DNA of 64,000 nucleotides. Source: Ramazzottius varieornatus (Eukaryota; Tardigrada; Eutardigrada; Parachela; Ramazzottiidae). Position 1 is the stretch's first letter. Each line of letters opens with the position of its first letter. A program made the position numbers and the translations under genes. Below the pieces are notes generated by a model. It did not search any database and had not been told where the DNA came from. It worked only from the letters and a program-made list of their open reading frames with translations. Where the stretch lies: the NCBI GenBank assembly GCA_001949185.1, contig BDGG01000011.1, forward strand, positions 604,454 to 668,453. The letters run 5' to 3'. Shown here in pieces: positions 60,179-64,000 of this stretch.

Positions 60179-60979
60179 CGGTAGCTGGATTATGAAATGA
60201 ATCACACACAACCGGAAATTAGTCACAGATAGCCAACAACGCCCTGCTTATGAGAAATGGCTACACAGTATAGTGCTGTAATGCAATGGGCGACGATGCA
60301 GAAATCACCCTACAAGGATGCAATGCCGAGTTCATTGTTGGCTGACCACGTCAAGGACAAATATTGATTAATGGTAATGGAAACTGATCGGCCCCATTGC
60401 CTGACCATGACCAACGCTATCAAATCATTGGGTCGATATGCATTGTCTGCATTCTCGAATTTTCCATGTAGCACAGCTAGACACATACCAGCAATGGATC
60501 AAAAGCCTGACACTGCATGGTGGGGGACTGGTAGCGGTGAAAAAGCTGCTACTTCCGCCATCAATGAACTGACCCTCAAACATAGACGTAGCTGAGTTAC
60601 AGGTAGCGAAGTCGAGCGACCCATTGAGCGAGCTAGGCTGTCACGGGGTGCTGAGCACGATTGTCTTCGGTATGCGACAAGAAGAGTCAAAGCAGACGGT
60701 GCGGAATGTCTTCAACATGGCGGAAGGAAGGCAGGTGTTGTCAGCAACATGTTTGGCCGGTCAAATGTCCTCACATCAATATTGAAAATGGCCGTTAACT
60801 TTTCTTGCACTCACACTCGACCGCCACGACTCTCTTCGTAGGAGGTTCTCGGCGACCAACCAAACGCTCTAGGTTCTCTCCTATCCTAACTCCAGATTCG
60901 ACTGCTTTCGCTCGCAAAAACTATGCCGAGGTGTCTGCATGGCGGAAGACTGTTCAGAAAATGTCCAAAGATATTCAGG

Positions 60980-61095
60980 AAGTCGGTAAATGGATTCGCC
61001 GAGATTGTCGTCTCAAATGACGCGCGTTCGTACTGTCACTTGCAGGCATCGTGCGCCATTTCGGAAATCAATCTGGCGAATTCATTTGCAACGTG
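60980..61095. repeat. Degraded palindromic element, intergenic
   Basis: AAATGACGCGCGTTCGTAC and GCATCGTGCGCCATTTCGG are recognisable as the two stems of the family at lower identity. Confidence 0.45.
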
Positions 61096-62425
61096 TCTTA
61101 CAGAGAAGAACCTGCTTGGAAACCTCCTTCGAGCCTTCTAACCCAGGGAGGTTCTTCTTAACTTCGCTATGCGGCGGACCTGGTAAAGGAACTTCCAAAA
61201 GCCAATGTGCCGGGAAATAATCAACATTTGACAGTGAGTTCGCTAAGTGCGAAGAGTCTTACCGGAAACTGAAGATATCCAATTAGGGGCTTCAGAGATG
61301 AGGATTAGTCCCGAGATGCTGTAAGTCACTTCAACGATGAGGAGGCGGCTATACTAAATCACCACGATGGTGTTGGAGGCGGATGAGGGTAGAGAGACTG
61401 CAAACTAAGAGGCCAATGTACCAAACAATGTTATACGACTCTTTACTCTTTACTTGTGAGTTGTGACTATGAATCGAAGATCAGTAGCTGATGTGCCATG
61501 ATGTTTTATATATGTACGTATGCTTCTTCACCATGGGCTAAACCGGCAGAGTCTTTCTGACGATGACGATGACCATGACACATGCCATGACTCGTTTCCG
61601 GCTAAACCGCTTTCATGACGTGAAAAGTGCGGCCACTACCATGTTTGAAACATCAAGCTGTGCAGAATAGCTCGTCCTGCAGTGCGAGGAATCTGTTTGC
61701 CGTATCACCCGATGATGATCCGTCATCGTCCGCCGGTCCGCGTGTTACTGCCTTGTCCAAAGTTAGCGAGAAAGGGTCGCTGTAGGCGATTTAGCGGCTT
61801 CGGCTTTGCTGACTTGATCGAGCTTTACTGTACACATGTAAAGGACAAACAAATGCACAGAATAACTTAGGCTTCTGATGTGTGACCGAAAGAACCGGCG
61901 AACCCAAACAGACGCAACATACAAGTCGAAGACCTACGTCACCTTGCAAACGCTCCAGCTCGCTGCGTAGTGCGGATAGGTCACAGGAGGGATGGATAAG
62001 CCAACAGGTTGCGGATCTGGAACATTCACTTAGTATAAAATCCAAGGTGTGTTTCGTGGACCTGTGGCCTGAAACATGGTTAACGATTAAATGGTCCGCG
62101 CAAGAAAATTGCACTCACGACGGCTAAGAAAGTCTGCTGGATAAAAGCGGAAAGGGTATGTCATATTACGCCTGACGTGTGCTGAATTTTTGGTGACGTA
62201 ATGACGGCCTTACCTGACAGTGTTAAGCTTACTTGTTAGCATGTCATGCAAACTGTAGTAATGGTCATTCCGGGCACGATATGCCGCGTCAGCTGTTTTG
62301 TTTTGCTTCGCCTGGAGTGTTGGATATCCGTTGAACTTATCTTGCCATCCTCCGAGACAGATCTCACGAGGTAACTAGGAGGAAGAAGAGGCTTTGTTCC
62401 GAGATAAGTCTGGACAGCAGCCGGG

Positions 62426-64000
62426 ATGCAGAACACCGGGTAGGTATGGTTTGCAAGTATTCTGTTTAGCCAGTCAACTCTTTCTGCTCGTTATATCTTA
62501 CCTGGTCTTTTCTTGGCGACAGGAAGCTTGCTGGGAAGACGATATTCGTGACGGGAGGCTCTCGTGGCATCGGGAAAGCCATAGCGCTTAAAGGTAGGAC
62601 TATCTCGTCTGCTGCACAAGTTGCACGGGCATCCTTTCGGTCCGACTCAAATGAGAATGACCATATACGCTTTTTCTGTTGCAGCTGCAAAAGACAAAGC
62701 CAATCTGATCATCGCTGCAAAGACCGCAGATCCTCATCCTAAACTGGAAGGGACAATCTTCTCCGCTGCGAAAGAAAGTAAGGACGATTTTTTATATAAT
62801 CAAAGCCAACTTCCGGCTGCAAACCGAACTGCGGTATACAGTCAATCTGTAATGTATACTGTACCGTGCGACATTTGCGGTACGGTGTGGCGGCTTGACC
62901 ACTGGTCAGAATCAGGGAGCAAGACCACCTAACCTAGATTACCATCTGGCAATATCATCTAGTTGGTCCTGCCCAGAAGGGTCGTTCACGGAAACGACAT
63001 GCTTGTCTTTGTTCTTGTAGTCGAAGCAGCCGGTGGACAATGTTTACCCGTCCAAGTGGATGTTCGCGAAGAGGGACAGGTACATCGTGTGCCCATGGGT
63101 GACTTTCGATCAGAAAACGGAAGTTCCATTTGGCGCTGGTGCCGCTTTTGCAGGTTCAAGAAGCGGTGGACAAAGCCATAGCGCAGTTTGGTGGTTTGGA
63201 TATCGTAAGTTGTTTTTCTGACTTTGAATTTGTTGACAAAGGATTGTGGACCAGTTTTCTGCCTTCTCGTAGTTGGTGAACAATGCCAGTGCCATCTTCC
63301 TTGCCGGCACTTTAAATACACCCATGAAGCGATATGATTTGATGAACCAGATTAACGCCAGAGGAACATTCTTAACGTACGTTCGAATTACCGTAACTGT
63401 ATCAGACAATCAGGAAGGATTCAATTCTACCTAGAGAAATTTATCTTTATAGGTCCAAGATATGCTTGCCACATCTTCTGAAAGCGTAAGGATGTGAAGC
63501 GCGTTATTCTTTTCAGCGAACTTGAGACAGATTGGACTGCAGTCATCGGCCAACTTCGGCATGTTTTGCAGGAAGAACCCTCACATTGTCAATATGAGTC
63601 CTCCGCTGAGCATGCGTCCCATATGGTTCAAAGACAACTGCGCCTATACCATTGCCAAGTACGGCATGTCCATGTGCGTTCTTGGTGAGATGATTTTTTC
63701 GGACTTGTGGTTCTTTTCGTCTACTTTAATACCGTGTGATACGTTGCAGGTATGGCGGCGGAGTTCAAGGATGACGGCGTGGCTGTTAACGCACTCTGGC
63801 CTCGAACAGGTATTGAACTAATGATACCCACTTGACCATTGCTACCTCTGCCTTTATGGCGGTAAAAACATTTTATCTGCTTCAGCGATTTGGACTGCTG
63901 CGATGGAGATGATGACAGGCGATGAAAGTGCCAAGTCGTGCAGGAAACCCGACATCGTTGCAGGTTAGACGCTCTAAAATCCAATCGGAAGATCCGCGAG
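62426..64000 (+). CDS. HSDL2: HSDL2-like short-chain dehydrogenase, 5' part (cut by window end)
   Basis: Ten exons are visible: 62426-62439, 62523-62593, 62685-62777, 63021-63079, 63154-63204, 63273-63376, 63453-63485, 63572-63684, 63750-63809 and 63886-63963. All join in phase and a donor follows the last. The protein starts MQNTGKLAGKTIFVTGGSRG, giving the TGxxxGxG cofactor motif. It continues IIAAKTADPHPKLEGTI, VDVREEGQ, LVNNASAIFLAGTL, INARGTFL and NMSPPLS, then the catalytic YTIAKYG and VAVNALWPRT. This order matches hydroxysteroid dehydrogenase-like 2, a peroxisomal/mitochondrial SDR with a C-terminal sterol carrier (SCP2) domain, which would lie beyond the window. A mini first exon of 14 coding bases is unusual but its phase is exact. 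No palindromic elements occur in its introns. Confidence 0.9.

Larger units (their letters stand above)
59570..62425. other. Intergenic region between actin and HSDL2-like genes
   Basis: No protein-coding gene is recognised. The actin promoter and 5' leader exon should lie in the first few hundred bases. The region also holds a probable LINE tail (60061-60178) and a degraded palindromic element (60980-61095). Confidence 0.45.

Overview
This window is nuclear DNA of a small invertebrate animal. Genes are spliced, with short introns (mostly 65-110 bp when free of repeats) and GT-AG or occasional GC-AG junctions. They encode metazoan proteins: class A GPCRs, a BMP type II receptor, actin, BLTP3, MFSD6, HUS1 and HSDL2. 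A tardigrade is my best guess from general familiarity with such loci, but nothing in the sequence proves the taxon. One 50-base run of N (6066-6115) marks an assembly gap.

Layout. 1-30 kb is gene-poor and rich in mobile elements. It holds an intronless orphan GPCR (2822-3889 +), a decayed DIRS-like retroelement (6539-8334 -) and a two-exon UDP-glycosyltransferase with a plant-type PSPG box (8593-10052 +). Then come a near-identical inverted pair of 518-bp elements (10239-10756 and 17003-17520), a broken reverse-transcriptase-type retroelement (13776-14757) and a three-exon peptide-receptor-type GPCR (18416-20426 +). An unrecognised 8-exon gene follows (20860-22412 +), then pogo/Tc5-like transposon debris (23002-24426) and a second intronless GPCR (27053-28129 -). 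30-37 kb holds a five-exon AGPAT (30128-31332 +), a 750-bp terminal-inverted-repeat element and fragments of unrecognised genes with membrane segments. 37-59 kb is gene-dense: MFSD6-like transporter (37252-40553 +), BLTP3 bridge-like lipid transfer protein (40791-46188 -), a Gly/Asn-rich secreted protein (47036-48053 +), BMPR2-like receptor kinase (48566-53067 -), FAM210-like mitochondrial protein (53608-54469 +), HUS1 (55167-57003 +) and actin (57292-59540 -). 59.6-62.4 kb is intergenic with a probable LINE tail. The window ends inside an HSDL2-like dehydrogenase (62426-64000 +).

The most striking unlisted structure is a family of short, nearly perfectly palindromic elements (core GTGGCGCACGCTTCC / GGAAGCGTGCGCCAC, about 115 bp). 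I count 18 loci, about half of them double hairpins. Sixteen lie inside introns of the contiguous gene block 37-59 kb, and none lies in an exon. A second unexplained signal is a 10-15 bp motif (CCTGGATAGCCGGC and variants, either orientation) in six of seven introns of the unrecognised 8-exon gene.

These genes do not form a pathway; this is ordinary eukaryotic gene order. For every multi-exon model I checked that exon phases join into one open frame, and exon coordinates are in the entries. Splice sites were picked by eye and may be off by a base or an exon in places.
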